A DNA stretch of 37,094 nt from CAYZWU01 sp964482235 (GTDB taxonomy: Bacteria > Planctomycetota > B15-G4 > CAYZWU01). The notes under the pieces were generated by a model. The model saw nothing but the letters and a program-made list of their open reading frames with translations. It made no database searches and had not been told where the DNA came from. Location: positions 1-37,094 of the forward strand of contig CAYZWU010000051.1 of assembly GCA_964482235.1 (NCBI GenBank). Reading direction: 5' to 3'. Below are positions 7,461 through 15,637 of the stretch, piece by piece. Made by a program: the position numbers and the translations under genes. The stretch's first letter is position 1. Each line of letters starts with the position of its first letter.

Positions 7461-8855
7461 TCAGTCCTCGATGCCGTAATCCTTGAGCTTTTCCCACAGA
7501 TTCTTGCGGCTGATTCCCAGAATCGTGGCAGTCCGGGCGCGGCGTCCGCCTGTGGCGCTGAGCACTTCCTTGATGTACTTTCTCTCCGCCTCCAGCGCGA
7601 CCTCCTTCAACGTCTTGAAACGCTGCTTGTCGAGGGGCGTCGCTTCCGAACCTTCCTTGAAGCGCTCGGCAATGCCAAGGAGATGCTCCTTCTTGAGGAA
7701 GCGCGACTCCCCGGCGAGCACGATCGCCCTCTCGACCGCGTTCTCGAGCTCGCGAACATTGCCGGGCCACGGGTAGCTCATCAAGGTGTCCATCACCGCA
7801 GGCTTGACCTCGTACGCCCGGTTGGCGGCAGTAAAAAGGCTGGTGAAATGGTTGATCAGGAGAGGGATGTCATCCTTGCGGTTCCGGAGCGGCGGGAGGT
7901 GAACGGGAACCACGTTGAGTCTGTAGAAGAGGTCCTCGCGAAACTTCCCGGTCAGCATCAGTTCCCGGAGATCGCGCTTGGTGGCCGAGATCACGCGGAT
8001 ATCGACCTTGATCGTCCGCTCGCCGCCGACCCGCACGATCTCCCTTTCCTGGATCGCCCTGAGCAGCCGGACCTGCATCGGAAGCTGCATGTCATCGATG
8101 TCGTCGAGGAAGATCGTACCGCCCGCCGCCAGCTCGAACCGTCCCTTCCGCGCCTTGTGCGCGTCGGTGAAGGCACCCTTCTCGTGACCGAACAGCTCGG
8201 CTTCCAGTAGGCTTTCCGGCAGGGCGCCGCAGGAGACGGCCACGAACTCGTTCTCGCGCCTTTCCGAGTTCAGATGAATGGTCCGCGCGATCACCTCCTT
8301 CCCCGTACCGCTCTCCCCGACGATGAGGACGGACGCGGTGCTCCGCGCCACATCGCGGACGGTCTTGAGAACCTTCTGCATCTCGCGCGAGGTGCCGATC
8401 ACGGCCTCCTTGCCCTCGAGCTTCCCGAGCTGCTCCTTGAGGCGGCGGTTGTCTTCCTTCAACGACTTCAGCCGGATGATCTTCTCGATGGAAAGAATGA
8501 TGTCGCTGTTCAGGAACGGCTTCAGGATGTAGTTGAAAGCCCCTGCGCGCATGGCATCCACGGCCGACTCGATTGTGCCGAATCCGGTGATGACAATCAC
8601 TTCCGTGTCAGCCCGAACCTCCTTGGCCTTCTTGAGGATCTGATGACCGTCCGCCCCAGGCATCCTGATATCGGTGATCACCAGATCGAAGATCCTCTCC
8701 GAAAGCGCCTCGAGAGCATCGTCGCCCCGCCCCACATCCGTGACGTCGTGACCGGCGGCACGAAGATCATCCCCGAGGGTGATGCGGATCGTCTTCTCAT
8801 CATCGGCCAGAAGAATCTTGAGAGAATATTGCGACTTCAATCCCTGTTCCTCCAT
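7461..8855 (-). CDS. sigma-54-dependent response regulator (NtrC family)
   Basis: 464 residues in three parts. The receiver (about 12-130) has an acidic pocket (ADDE), phospho-acceptor Asp62 in ITDIRMPG and the conserved Lys in ILKPF. The AAA+ domain (about 150-390) has Walker A GESGTGKE and Walker B TIFLDDID. The C-terminal Fis-type helix-turn-helix is GISRKNLWEKL. It would activate RpoN promoters when phosphorylated. The sigma-54 contact loop reads GAFTDA where most members have GAFTGA. Start: the ATG at 8855 has a weak ribosome site, while a TTG at 8840 has GGAGG at good spacing and also leaves the receiver whole. It is followed by lpxH after one base. No partner kinase is adjacent on this strand. 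Confidence 0.92.
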   Translation of the reverse strand: MEEQGLKSQYSLKILLADDEKTIRITLGDDLRAAGHDVTDVGRGDDALEALSERIFDLVITDIRMPGADGHQILKKAKEVRADTEVIVITGFGTIESAVDAMRAGAFNYILKPFLNSDIILSIEKIIRLKSLKEDNRRLKEQLGKLEGKEAVIGTSREMQKVLKTVRDVARSTASVLIVGESGTGKEVIARTIHLNSERRENEFVAVSCGALPESLLEAELFGHEKGAFTDAHKARKGRFELAAGGTIFLDDIDDMQLPMQVRLLRAIQEREIVRVGGERTIKVDIRVISATKRDLRELMLTGKFREDLFYRLNVVPVHLPPLRNRKDDIPLLINHFTSLFTAANRAYEVKPAVMDTLMSYPWPGNVRELENAVERAIVLAGESRFLKKEHLLGIAERFKEGSEATPLDKQRFKTLKEVALEAERKYIKEVLSATGGRRARTATILGISRKNLWEKLKDYGIED

Positions 8856-8949
8856 GCGCCGGTTTGCACCGCTGCCACGCTGTCGTCGTTTGATGGTCCT
8901 ATCTTCGAACGCGCTACTCTTATTTCAAGAAAATTTCATACCCCCATTC

Positions 8950-8978
8950 TGGATAGTGGAACATGAAATGATTAAAAT
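8950..8978 (+). promoter_or_regulatory. possible sigma-70 promoter of gmhA
   Basis: TGGATA and TAAAAT separated by 17 bases, about 50 bases before the gmhA start, in the divergent gap between gmhA and the sigma-54 regulator. Four of six and five of six bases match the consensus. Plausible but not strong. Confidence 0.35.
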
Positions 8979-9029
8979 GGCTTTTCATCTCAGCCATACG
9001 TCGTTTGATACGGGAAATCAGGTTTGAGC

Positions 9030-9602
9030 ATGGGTATCATCGAAGATGTCTTTCAGGAACATCTGACAGTTCTCGAATGCAGCCGCGAGCTGCTCGTCGA
9101 CGGGATCCGCCAGGCGGCGGAGACCATCACGGACTGTTATCGGAATGGCAACAAGGTTCTCCTCTTCGGGAACGGAGGAAGTGCTGCCGATGCGATGCAC
9201 ATCGAGGGTGAACTGATCAGCCGATTCAAGAAGGAAAGGGATGGGCTGCCGGCGATTGCAGTCGGTTGCAGCATACCGGCGCTGACAGCTGCGTCGAACG
9301 ACTCATCCTACATCACTGCCATGGCACATTTCGTGAAGGCTCTCGCCCGGCCCGGTGACGTGGCCATTGCCATCTCCACAAGCGGCACCTCGGCGAATGT
9401 TGTCGAGGCCGCTCGCGCGGCTGTGGCAAAGGGAGTCCATGTGATCGCCCTGACAGGAGAAGGGGGAGGCGATCTCGAACCCATCGCCCAACAAACAGTG
9501 TGTGTCCCGAGCAAGGAAACGGCGCGCATTCAGGAGATCCACATCACGATAGGTCACATTATCTGTGAAATCGTGGAGAAAGAACTGTTCGGTCGGTGCT
9601 GA
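9030..9602 (+). CDS. gmhA: sedoheptulose-7-phosphate isomerase
   Basis: 190 residues from the ATG at 9030. A TTG at 9024 would add only two. Converts sedoheptulose 7-phosphate to D-glycero-D-manno-heptose 7-phosphate, the first step to the ADP- or GDP-heptoses of the LPS core. The SIS-fold signatures are clear: LLFGNGGSAADA near residue 45, then AISTSGTSANV and ALTGEGGGDL, and the C-terminal EIHITIGHIICEIVE helix that is typical of GmhA. Single gene between divergent and unrelated clusters. No other heptose gene is in the window. Confidence 0.92.
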   Translation: MGIIEDVFQEHLTVLECSRELLVDGIRQAAETITDCYRNGNKVLLFGNGGSAADAMHIEGELISRFKKERDGLPAIAVGCSIPALTAASNDSSYITAMAHFVKALARPGDVAIAISTSGTSANVVEAARAAVAKGVHVIALTGEGGGDLEPIAQQTVCVPSKETARIQEIHITIGHIICEIVEKELFGRC

Positions 9603-9761
9603 CGCCACCAGGAGGAAAACACCCGTCTCGCACTTCTAACAATTAGCAAGGAAACGACTTAAGGCGAAAGTGCGTACAGCTTGCCCGCAGGTCAGTCGTG
9701 GGATCGAGGATCTTCGATTCGAGATGAAGACGCGATACAAACGGCGGCGCCTGTCGAAATT
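9603..9761 (+). other. non-coding gap after gmhA with a weak stem-loop
   Basis: No gene is supported. A 7-base inverted repeat (9629-9635 with 9668-9674) encloses 32 bases. It is not followed by a T-run, so I would not call it a terminator. Confidence 0.4.
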
Positions 9762-9790
9762 TTGGAGTATCACCAATTATATGTTATAAT
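9762..9790 (+). promoter_or_regulatory. strong sigma-70-type promoter of the signalling cluster
   Basis: TTGGAG (9762-9767), a 17-base spacer and a perfect TATAAT (9785-9790) in A+T-rich sequence. Transcription would begin near 9797, leaving a leader of about 110 bases before the gene at 9908. This is one of the best promoter matches in the window. Confidence 0.75.
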
Positions 9791-9796
9791 TTTTAT

Positions 9797-9907
9797 GAGT
9801 ATTTATTTTGTTCCTTTTATGTCCGGTATTCTTTTAGGCGAACGCTTAGAGGATGAGAGGGAAACCGGGTAGTGCGGTTTCGCCCGTAAGGATTCTGAGA
9901 GAGTGAG
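9797..9907 (+). promoter_or_regulatory. structured leader with competing helices
   Basis: The 5' leader contains a 7-pair hairpin (9861-9867 with 9875-9881, loop GGTAGTG). GGCGAA at 9837-9842 can instead pair with TTCGCC at 9879-9884, which overlaps the right arm of the hairpin, so the two folds exclude each other. The ribosome site (GAGAG) lies about 20 bases further on. I do not recognise a known riboswitch class. Regulation by alternative folding is inference. Confidence 0.4.
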
Positions 9908-10972
9908 ATGCACAACGTAATTCTGGTCGCCAACTCTGATAGTGAGGAGCTCAAGGTTCTGATGGAAGAATCTCTGGGCGGCCAGGCCTCCGTGATCTCC
10001 TACCACAGCCTCCCCGAAGTATTCCCCGATATCCTCAAGGTGGAGCCGCTTCTTGCTCTCATCGATGCCAAGTCGGTGTCCGAGGAAGAGCTCGGTGTGA
10101 TCGGCACGCTGAAGAGCACCTATCCCTTCATTCGCATCATCCTGATATTCCCCATGAGCCGGCGGGATATGGCGGCCAGAGCCGTCAAGTACGGCGCCGA
10201 TGCCTATATCCTCGAGCCCTACTACCTGGACGAGCTCTCCCAGATACTCCAGCGGAAGTTCCTGAACGCCGTCCAGGAGACACAGAAGTCGATCGATACC
10301 CGGATGGACACCCTCTCCTCGCTGGTCGAAGGCCTGGCCCCTGAAATAAACAACCCCCTCACCACGATTCGCGGCTTTCTTCAGATCCTCCTGTCCCAGA
10401 TCCCCGGGAAGATCGATCGCGAGGAGGTCAACGAGATCTACAACCTCATGGAGAAGGAGTCGCAGAGGATCGGTCAGATCGTGCTCGAGATGGAGAACTT
10501 CTCCCGCATCCGCCGGCCCAAGAGAGTGCCGATCGACCTCAAGGCGCTTCTGGAACGCACCGCGACCGAATCGATCCGCAGCCTCGATTCGAGCGTCGCC
10601 GTGAACAAGGAGATCGAGAACCTTCCGGAGGGCTGCCTCCTCGATGCCGACCAGATCAGGTCGGCCATGACCAGCATCCTCAAGTTTCTGCTGATGGGGA
10701 CTGACCCGGCAAAGGGCTCCGTCGAGCTGTCCGCATCGCCTTCGGATCGTGACGGTTACGTCAATATCACCGTCCGGGGAAGGCACACCCGCTCCCTTGC
10801 CCAGGACCTCCACAGGGTGTTCGTCCCCCTCTATTCGAGGAAGATCATCAAGTTCGGGGAAGAACTGGGGCTTTCCTCGGCCTACGGGATCATCCGTGGA
10901 CACGGCGGCCGGATCCGCGTCAGCCCGCTGAAAAACGGCTGCCTGTTCCAGATCGAGCTGCCTGTTTCGTAG
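9908..10972 (+). CDS. degenerate receiver-histidine kinase (pseudokinase)
   Basis: 354 residues with the layout of a receiver joined to a histidine kinase, but key residues are lost. Receiver (1-115): Asp53 is kept, the acidic pair reads ANSDS instead of VDDD, and the conserved Lys is Glu103 (ILEPY). H-box (140-160): GLAPEINNPLTTIRG, matching the usual AHEINNPL except that the phospho-acceptor His is Pro145, coded CCT at 10340-10342. ATPase domain: the N-box has no Asn, the DxGxG box is absent, and G2 reads GEELGL rather than GTGLGL. The fold seems kept but autophosphorylation looks impossible. It probably acts as an adaptor or dimerisation partner of the following kinase. It is the first gene after a strong promoter and is not truncated. 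Confidence 0.82.
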   Translation: MHNVILVANSDSEELKVLMEESLGGQASVISYHSLPEVFPDILKVEPLLALIDAKSVSEEELGVIGTLKSTYPFIRIILIFPMSRRDMAARAVKYGADAYILEPYYLDELSQILQRKFLNAVQETQKSIDTRMDTLSSLVEGLAPEINNPLTTIRGFLQILLSQIPGKIDREEVNEIYNLMEKESQRIGQIVLEMENFSRIRRPKRVPIDLKALLERTATESIRSLDSSVAVNKEIENLPEGCLLDADQIRSAMTSILKFLLMGTDPAKGSVELSASPSDRDGYVNITVRGRHTRSLAQDLHRVFVPLYSRKIIKFGEELGLSSAYGIIRGHGGRIRVSPLKNGCLFQIELPVS

Positions 10973-11110
10973 TCTGGGCCAACCTCCTGGGCCCGCCTTC
11001 TCCACCCCCTCACAATTTCATACCTGGGCTCAAGTTAAATCATGCATATCCCGATTATGGGAAGCAGGGAATGTTTCTGAAAATCAACAAGGGGAGGATC
11101 GATTGTCCCC

Positions 11111-12256
11111 ATGACAGACCAGAACAAGATCTTGATCGCCGATGCGGATCGGTGTGTGAGGGGCTTCATCAAGAAGACTGTCCTGTCCCACGGTTTCAGG
11201 ACGGCAGAGACTTGGGATCCGGCAACGGTTCCCGATCTCCTGATAGGTGCGGATTGCTTTCTGATCTTCCTGAATCTCGATCATCCGCAGCTCGACAGGG
11301 AGGAGATCCTCTCCAGAGCCCTGCACGTCTCGCCGCAGCCTCTGGTGGTGGTGCTCGTCGAGAAGGAAAGAATGGAAACCGCTGTTTCTCTGCTGGGCAA
11401 GGGCGCCTTCGACATCCTTCCCAAGCCGTTCACCGACAACGAGGTTTCGCGGCTGATCGAACAGGCCAGGACGGTGCGGGATCTGACACGAAGGAACTGC
11501 GAGCTCGAGACACGGCTATCGGCCACGGAAAAGATGGCTGTCATCGGCAAGCTGGCGGCCATGGTGGCCCACGAGCTGGGAAATCCTCTCGACGGCACGA
11601 GGCGGTTCCTGGACCTCGCTCTCGATTGCAGCCCTGACGACGACAAACATCATGAGTTTCTCGCAGAGGCCAGGACGGGAATCCAGAGAATGGAAGATAT
11701 CGTCCAGAGGCTGATCGCCATCTCGCGGAACGTGCCGCTGGGAGATCGTCACGCCCCCCTGGCCACGCTCTGCACCGAATCGATCGCCCAGGCGGCCAGC
11801 GAGGAATCGGGCTCCCGGCAGGAAGGAGAGGCGGCGGGCGAGTTCCAGGTCACGCTGCACGAACCTCTTCCCGATGTCGAGGTTCCCGAGGGGTTGAGCC
11901 AGGTCTTTCTCAACCTGATCCGGAACGCCCGCCAGTCGGCCGGTCGTCCGTGCTGCCTGGAGATCTCGGCGCGGATCGAGGAAGCCCTGCTCGAGATAAC
12001 CTTCGAGGACAACGGGCCCGGCATCCCCGAGACGATCCGCGAGAAGATCTTCGAACCCTTTTTCACGGCACGCGGCAAGGGCTCGGGCACGGGACTGGGT
12101 CTCACCGTCTGCCAGAACATTCTCGAGAGCTGCGGGGGAGCCATTTCTGCCGATGCCGGAGCCGAGGGAGGCACCCTCTTCCTGATCCGCCTTCCGCTGG
12201 AACCCGGGAAGACAAAGTCTTGCGAGAAGGGATTTTTCGGGGCGCCAGTGCAATGA
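11111..12256 (+). CDS. histidine kinase with N-terminal pseudo-receiver
   Basis: 381 residues. The transmitter is intact: His154 in MVAHELGNPL, N-box VFLNLIRNARQSA, DNGPGI, then GKGSGTGLGL. It should therefore bind ATP and autophosphorylate. There is no transmembrane segment, so it is cytoplasmic. The receiver (6-120) keeps ADAD and Lys105 (PKPF) but has Asn55 (LNLDHP) where the phospho-acceptor Asp should be, so it is probably a ligand- or protein-sensing module. Its stop overlaps the next gene's start (ATGA), so it is coupled to the sigma-54 activator, its likely partner. Start: ATG at 11111. The nearest GGAGG is about 13 bases away, and GGGGA/TCCCC around it may form a short stem. Confidence 0.9.
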   Translation: MTDQNKILIADADRCVRGFIKKTVLSHGFRTAETWDPATVPDLLIGADCFLIFLNLDHPQLDREEILSRALHVSPQPLVVVLVEKERMETAVSLLGKGAFDILPKPFTDNEVSRLIEQARTVRDLTRRNCELETRLSATEKMAVIGKLAAMVAHELGNPLDGTRRFLDLALDCSPDDDKHHEFLAEARTGIQRMEDIVQRLIAISRNVPLGDRHAPLATLCTESIAQAASEESGSRQEGEAAGEFQVTLHEPLPDVEVPEGLSQVFLNLIRNARQSAGRPCCLEISARIEEALLEITFEDNGPGIPETIREKIFEPFFTARGKGSGTGLGLTVCQNILESCGGAISADAGAEGGTLFLIRLPLEPGKTKSCEKGFFGAPVQ

Positions 12257-13650
12257 ACAACGGGAAGAAGGGTAGGCTGCTGATCGTCGACGACGATCCC
12301 CTCGTGGCGCGATCACTCAGCGAGATGCTGCAGCAGAGCGGGTACTTCGTCAAGACGGCATGCTGCGCCGAGGACGCTCTCGATCTGATCACCGAGAGCG
12401 ATCCGGACCTGATCCTGGCCGATCTCCAGCTTCCCGGCCAGAGCGGCCTCGATCTCCTCGGCCTCACGAAGGCGAGCCATCCCTCCCTGCCGGTGATCAT
12501 CATCACGGCCCACGGCACGATCAAGAACGCAGTGAAAGCGATGAAGCTCGGGGCCGACAATTATATAACCAAACCGCTCAACGACGACGAGGTCCGCTTG
12601 ACGATCGCGAGATCCCTGGAACGCCAGAGGCTGGCCTGGGAGAACCGGGGCCTCAAGAAGAATCTCGACATGCGATTCAACCTGGACAGCATCATCGGCC
12701 ACGACCACAAGATGCAGAAAATCTTCACCCTGGTGGAGACAGTTGCGGATTCGCGTGCCACGGTGCTCATCTCGGGAAAGAGCGGAACGGGCAAGACCCT
12801 CCTGGCGCGCGCCATCCACTTCAACTCGTCGCGCAGGGACAAGCCTCTCGTGGAGGTGAACTGCGGCGCACTGCCGGAGACCCTTCTCGAGTCGGAGCTC
12901 TTCGGCCACGTGAAAGGCTCCTTCACCGGCGCTTTCCGGGACAAGGTCGGCAAGTTCGAGTATGCCGACGGAGGGACGATCTTCCTCGACGACATCTCCA
13001 CCGCATCCCAGGCGCTGCAGATCAAGCTGCTGAGAATCCTGCAGGACAAGCAGTTCGAGCGGATCGGCGGCCTTCAGAGCCGCACGGTCGACGTGAGAGT
13101 CATCCTTGCCACGAACGAGGACCTCCGTACAGCCGTCGCTGCCGGACGGTTCCGGGAGGATCTCTACTACCGGGTCAACGTGGTCAACATCGAGATCCCG
13201 TCGCTCAGCGAGAGGGTCTGCGACATCCCGCTGCTGGCACAGTTCTTTCTCTCGAAGCTCTGCGAGGAGAGCAAGCTTCCCAGGATCCGGTACCACCGAG
13301 ACACGTTGAAGGTCCTGGCTTCGTACCACTGGCCCGGCAATGTCCGGGAGCTGGAGAACATCGTCGAGAGGGCGTTCCTGCTGCGCAAGGACAACATCAT
13401 CCGCCCCTCCGACCTGCCGGAAACCCTCCTCCGCTCGCTCCGGAGCGGCACGGGAAGGGGGAAAGGCGTGAGCAAGGAAGGGACGACGCTGAAGAAAGCG
13501 CTGGAAGAGCCGGAACGGCGGATCATTCTCGGCACCTTGAAGAAGCACAACTTCAACAGGCAGACGACGGCACGGGTCCTGGGAATCAACAGGACCACAC
13601 TCTACAACAAGATGAAGAAGCTCGGTCTTCTCGACAAGGACGAAAGCTAG
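12253..13650 (+). CDS. sigma-54-dependent response regulator (NtrC family)
   Basis: 465 residues; start ATG at 12253, overlapping the kinase stop by four bases. Receiver (about 7-125): LIVDDD, phospho-acceptor Asp57 in ILADLQLPG, Lys in ITKPL, all canonical. AAA+ (about 145-385): Walker A GKSGTGKT, sigma-54 contact loop GSFTGA (usual form GAFTGA), Walker B TIFLDDIS, and an arginine-finger region REDLYYRVNV. A C-terminal Fis-type helix-turn-helix ends with GINRTTLYNKMKKLG. It should be phosphorylated by the upstream kinase and activate RpoN promoters. Targets cannot be told from the window. It converges with rfbB, whose gene ends 22 bases away, and no terminator is evident between them. Confidence 0.94.
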   Translation: MNNGKKGRLLIVDDDPLVARSLSEMLQQSGYFVKTACCAEDALDLITESDPDLILADLQLPGQSGLDLLGLTKASHPSLPVIIITAHGTIKNAVKAMKLGADNYITKPLNDDEVRLTIARSLERQRLAWENRGLKKNLDMRFNLDSIIGHDHKMQKIFTLVETVADSRATVLISGKSGTGKTLLARAIHFNSSRRDKPLVEVNCGALPETLLESELFGHVKGSFTGAFRDKVGKFEYADGGTIFLDDISTASQALQIKLLRILQDKQFERIGGLQSRTVDVRVILATNEDLRTAVAAGRFREDLYYRVNVVNIEIPSLSERVCDIPLLAQFFLSKLCEESKLPRIRYHRDTLKVLASYHWPGNVRELENIVERAFLLRKDNIIRPSDLPETLLRSLRSGTGRGKGVSKEGTTLKKALEEPERRIILGTLKKHNFNRQTTARVLGINRTTLYNKMKKLGLLDKDES

Positions 13651-13672
13651 CCCCGCCCGCCACTCGCTCTCG

Positions 13673-14695
13673 CTACCCCTTCATCCTGTCGCCGTACTGG
13701 GCCTCGTAGTAATCGCGGTACCGGCCGTCCCTCACCCTCTGCCACCACTGGCGATGAGAGACGTACCACTCCACCGTGGCCTTCAAACCGTTCGCGAAGG
13801 TCCAGGAGGGCTGCCAGCCCAGCTCCGTGTTGATGAAGGAGCAGTCGATTGCATAGCGCCTGTCGTGGCCCGGGCGGTCCTTCACGAATTCGATGAGCTC
13901 GTCGCCCTTGTCCAGGTGGCCCAGGGTGGTCTTGACGACATCGAGGTTGGTCTTCTCCGACTCGCCGCCGATGTTGTAGACCAGACCGGGCTCGCCCTTT
14001 TCGAGAACGATCTCCAGTGCGATGCAGTGATCCTCGACGTAGATCCAGTCCCTCACGTTGAGCCCGTCGCCGTAGACGGGGATCTTCCTCCCTTCCAGCG
14101 CGTTGGAGATCATGAGAGGAATGAGCTTCTCCGGGAACTGGAACGGGCCGTAGTTGTTGGAGCAGCGCGTGATGATCGTCGGGAAGCCGTAGGTGTGGAA
14201 GGCGGCCCGGACCAGAAGATCCGCCCCGGCCTTGGAAGCCGAGTAGGGAGAGTTCGGCTTGATCGTCGTCTCCTCGGTGAAGAAGCCTTCCTCGCCGAGC
14301 GAGCCGTAGACCTCGTCGGTGGACACCTGGACGAAGCGCGTCACGCCGGCGGCGCGGGCGGCGTCGAGCAGGACCTGCGTCCCGAGCACGTTGGTGTTGA
14401 TGAAGACCTGGGGGTCGAGGATCGACCGGTCCACGTGCGATTCGGCCGCGAAGTTGATGATCCTGTCCACGCCGAAGCGATCGAGCGTCTCGGCGACCTT
14501 CTCCATGTCGGTGATATCACCCTTGACAAAGGTGTACCGCGGGTCGTTCTCGGCTTCCTTCAGGTTCTCCAGGTTGCCGGCATAGGTGAGGACGTCGTAA
14601 TTGACCACCTTCCCGCTCCCCGGATTCTTCAGGACATGAAGCACGAAGTTGGAGCCGATGAAACCGGCCCCGCCCGTCACCATCAAAGCACCCAT
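13673..14695 (-). CDS. rfbB: dTDP-glucose 4,6-dehydratase
   Basis: 340 residues. Converts dTDP-glucose to dTDP-4-keto-6-deoxyglucose with tightly bound NAD. GGAGFIGSNF is at residues 7-16, then NFAAESHVDRSI, STDEVYG with the catalytic Asp-Glu pair, and the YSASK tyrosine-lysine pair, all RmlB hallmarks. The ATG at 14695 is preceded by GAAGGAG at ideal spacing; longer open frame upstream is not needed. Last gene of the leftward ten-gene cluster, 71 bases after rfbD. Confidence 0.95.
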   Translation of the reverse strand: MGALMVTGGAGFIGSNFVLHVLKNPGSGKVVNYDVLTYAGNLENLKEAENDPRYTFVKGDITDMEKVAETLDRFGVDRIINFAAESHVDRSILDPQVFINTNVLGTQVLLDAARAAGVTRFVQVSTDEVYGSLGEEGFFTEETTIKPNSPYSASKAGADLLVRAAFHTYGFPTIITRCSNNYGPFQFPEKLIPLMISNALEGRKIPVYGDGLNVRDWIYVEDHCIALEIVLEKGEPGLVYNIGGESEKTNLDVVKTTLGHLDKGDELIEFVKDRPGHDRRYAIDCSFINTELGWQPSWTFANGLKATVEWYVSHRQWWQRVRDGRYRDYYEAQYGDRMKG

Positions 14696-14766
14696 GCTGT
14701 CTCCTTCTTTTCGGATCGTACGCGGTTCCCGGGGGAGTCGGCCTCTTGGAGCACATCCGTGTCCCG

Positions 14767-15615
14767 CTAAAGTACGGAGGCGACGAATTCGGCCAGGGCC
14801 TCCTCCCACGGTCTCATGCCGTCACCGATCGTATTTGCCAGGTTCCGGTTCCGGAGAACGGAAAAATGCGGCCTCCGGGCCGGACGGTCGAGCTCCTTCG
14901 ACGTGATCGGCAGGAGCTTGACATGCTGCCGACCGGAGAGATCGAGAATCTTTCGGGTCACCTCGAACCACGATGCCGAGCCGTTGTTCGAGCAGTGGTA
15001 CACGCCATGGGGAGGCGACTGCTCGACGATCCTGATGATCTGTGCCGCCAGATCGACGGCATACGTCAGGCAGCCGAACTGGTCGTTCACCACGTGGAGC
15101 TCGGACCGCTCCGCCGAAAGCCGCAGCATGGTGTCCACGAAATTCCCGCCCCCCGGACCGTAGAGCCATTGCGTCCGCACCAGCCAGTGCCCGGGATTCG
15201 CCTCGCGGACGCTTTCCTCGCCGGCCAGCTTCGAACGGCCATAGACGGACGTGGGATTGACGGGATCGTCCTCAATGTACTCGCCTTCCTTCTCGCCGTC
15301 GAAGACGTAGTCTGAGCTCACGTGAAGTATCGGCGAACCGCTCCTTCGGGCCGCAGCAGCCAGGTAGCCTGGCCCGTCGCCGTTGATGCTCATCGCCTTG
15401 TCGATCTCGGATTCGCAGCCGTCCACATCGGTCATGGCGGCGCAGTTGATCAGCACATCGGGGCGTACCGAGTCGATGAAGGCGTCGACCTCCTCCGGAA
15501 TGGTGATGTTGAACTCCTCGAGGTCGGCCTCGATCGTTGTCCAGGTGTCGGGGGCCATTTCCACGAGCTTGTGGCCAAGCATGCCCAGTGCGCCGGTGAC
15601 GAGGACTCTTTTCAT
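14767..15615 (-). CDS. rfbD: dTDP-4-dehydrorhamnose reductase
   Basis: 282 residues. NADPH-dependent reductase that makes dTDP-L-rhamnose, the last step of the pathway. VTGALGMLGHKL near the start binds the nucleotide. NCAAMTDVDGCE, SSDYVFDGEKEGEY, YGRSKLAGE (catalytic Tyr/Lys) and RTQWLYGPGGGNFV are strong RmlD signatures. It lies 22 bases after rfbA. The 3,5-epimerase RfbC that normally supplies its substrate is not in this window. Confidence 0.93.
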   Translation of the reverse strand: MKRVLVTGALGMLGHKLVEMAPDTWTTIEADLEEFNITIPEEVDAFIDSVRPDVLINCAAMTDVDGCESEIDKAMSINGDGPGYLAAAARRSGSPILHVSSDYVFDGEKEGEYIEDDPVNPTSVYGRSKLAGEESVREANPGHWLVRTQWLYGPGGGNFVDTMLRLSAERSELHVVNDQFGCLTYAVDLAAQIIRIVEQSPPHGVYHCSNNGSASWFEVTRKILDLSGRQHVKLLPITSKELDRPARRPHFSVLRNRNLANTIGDGMRPWEEALAEFVASVL

Positions 15616-15637
15616 CGGACAGCTCTTTTCACGCCGA

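Noticed and set aside
9803..11005. Long leftward open frame opposite the pseudokinase gene
   Set aside because: It mirrors a well-supported plus-strand gene and has no recognisable domain. Long antisense frames are expected in GC-rich coding DNA.
13651..13672. Terminator between the convergent activator and rfbB genes
   Set aside because: No hairpin or T-run is visible in the 22-base gap.
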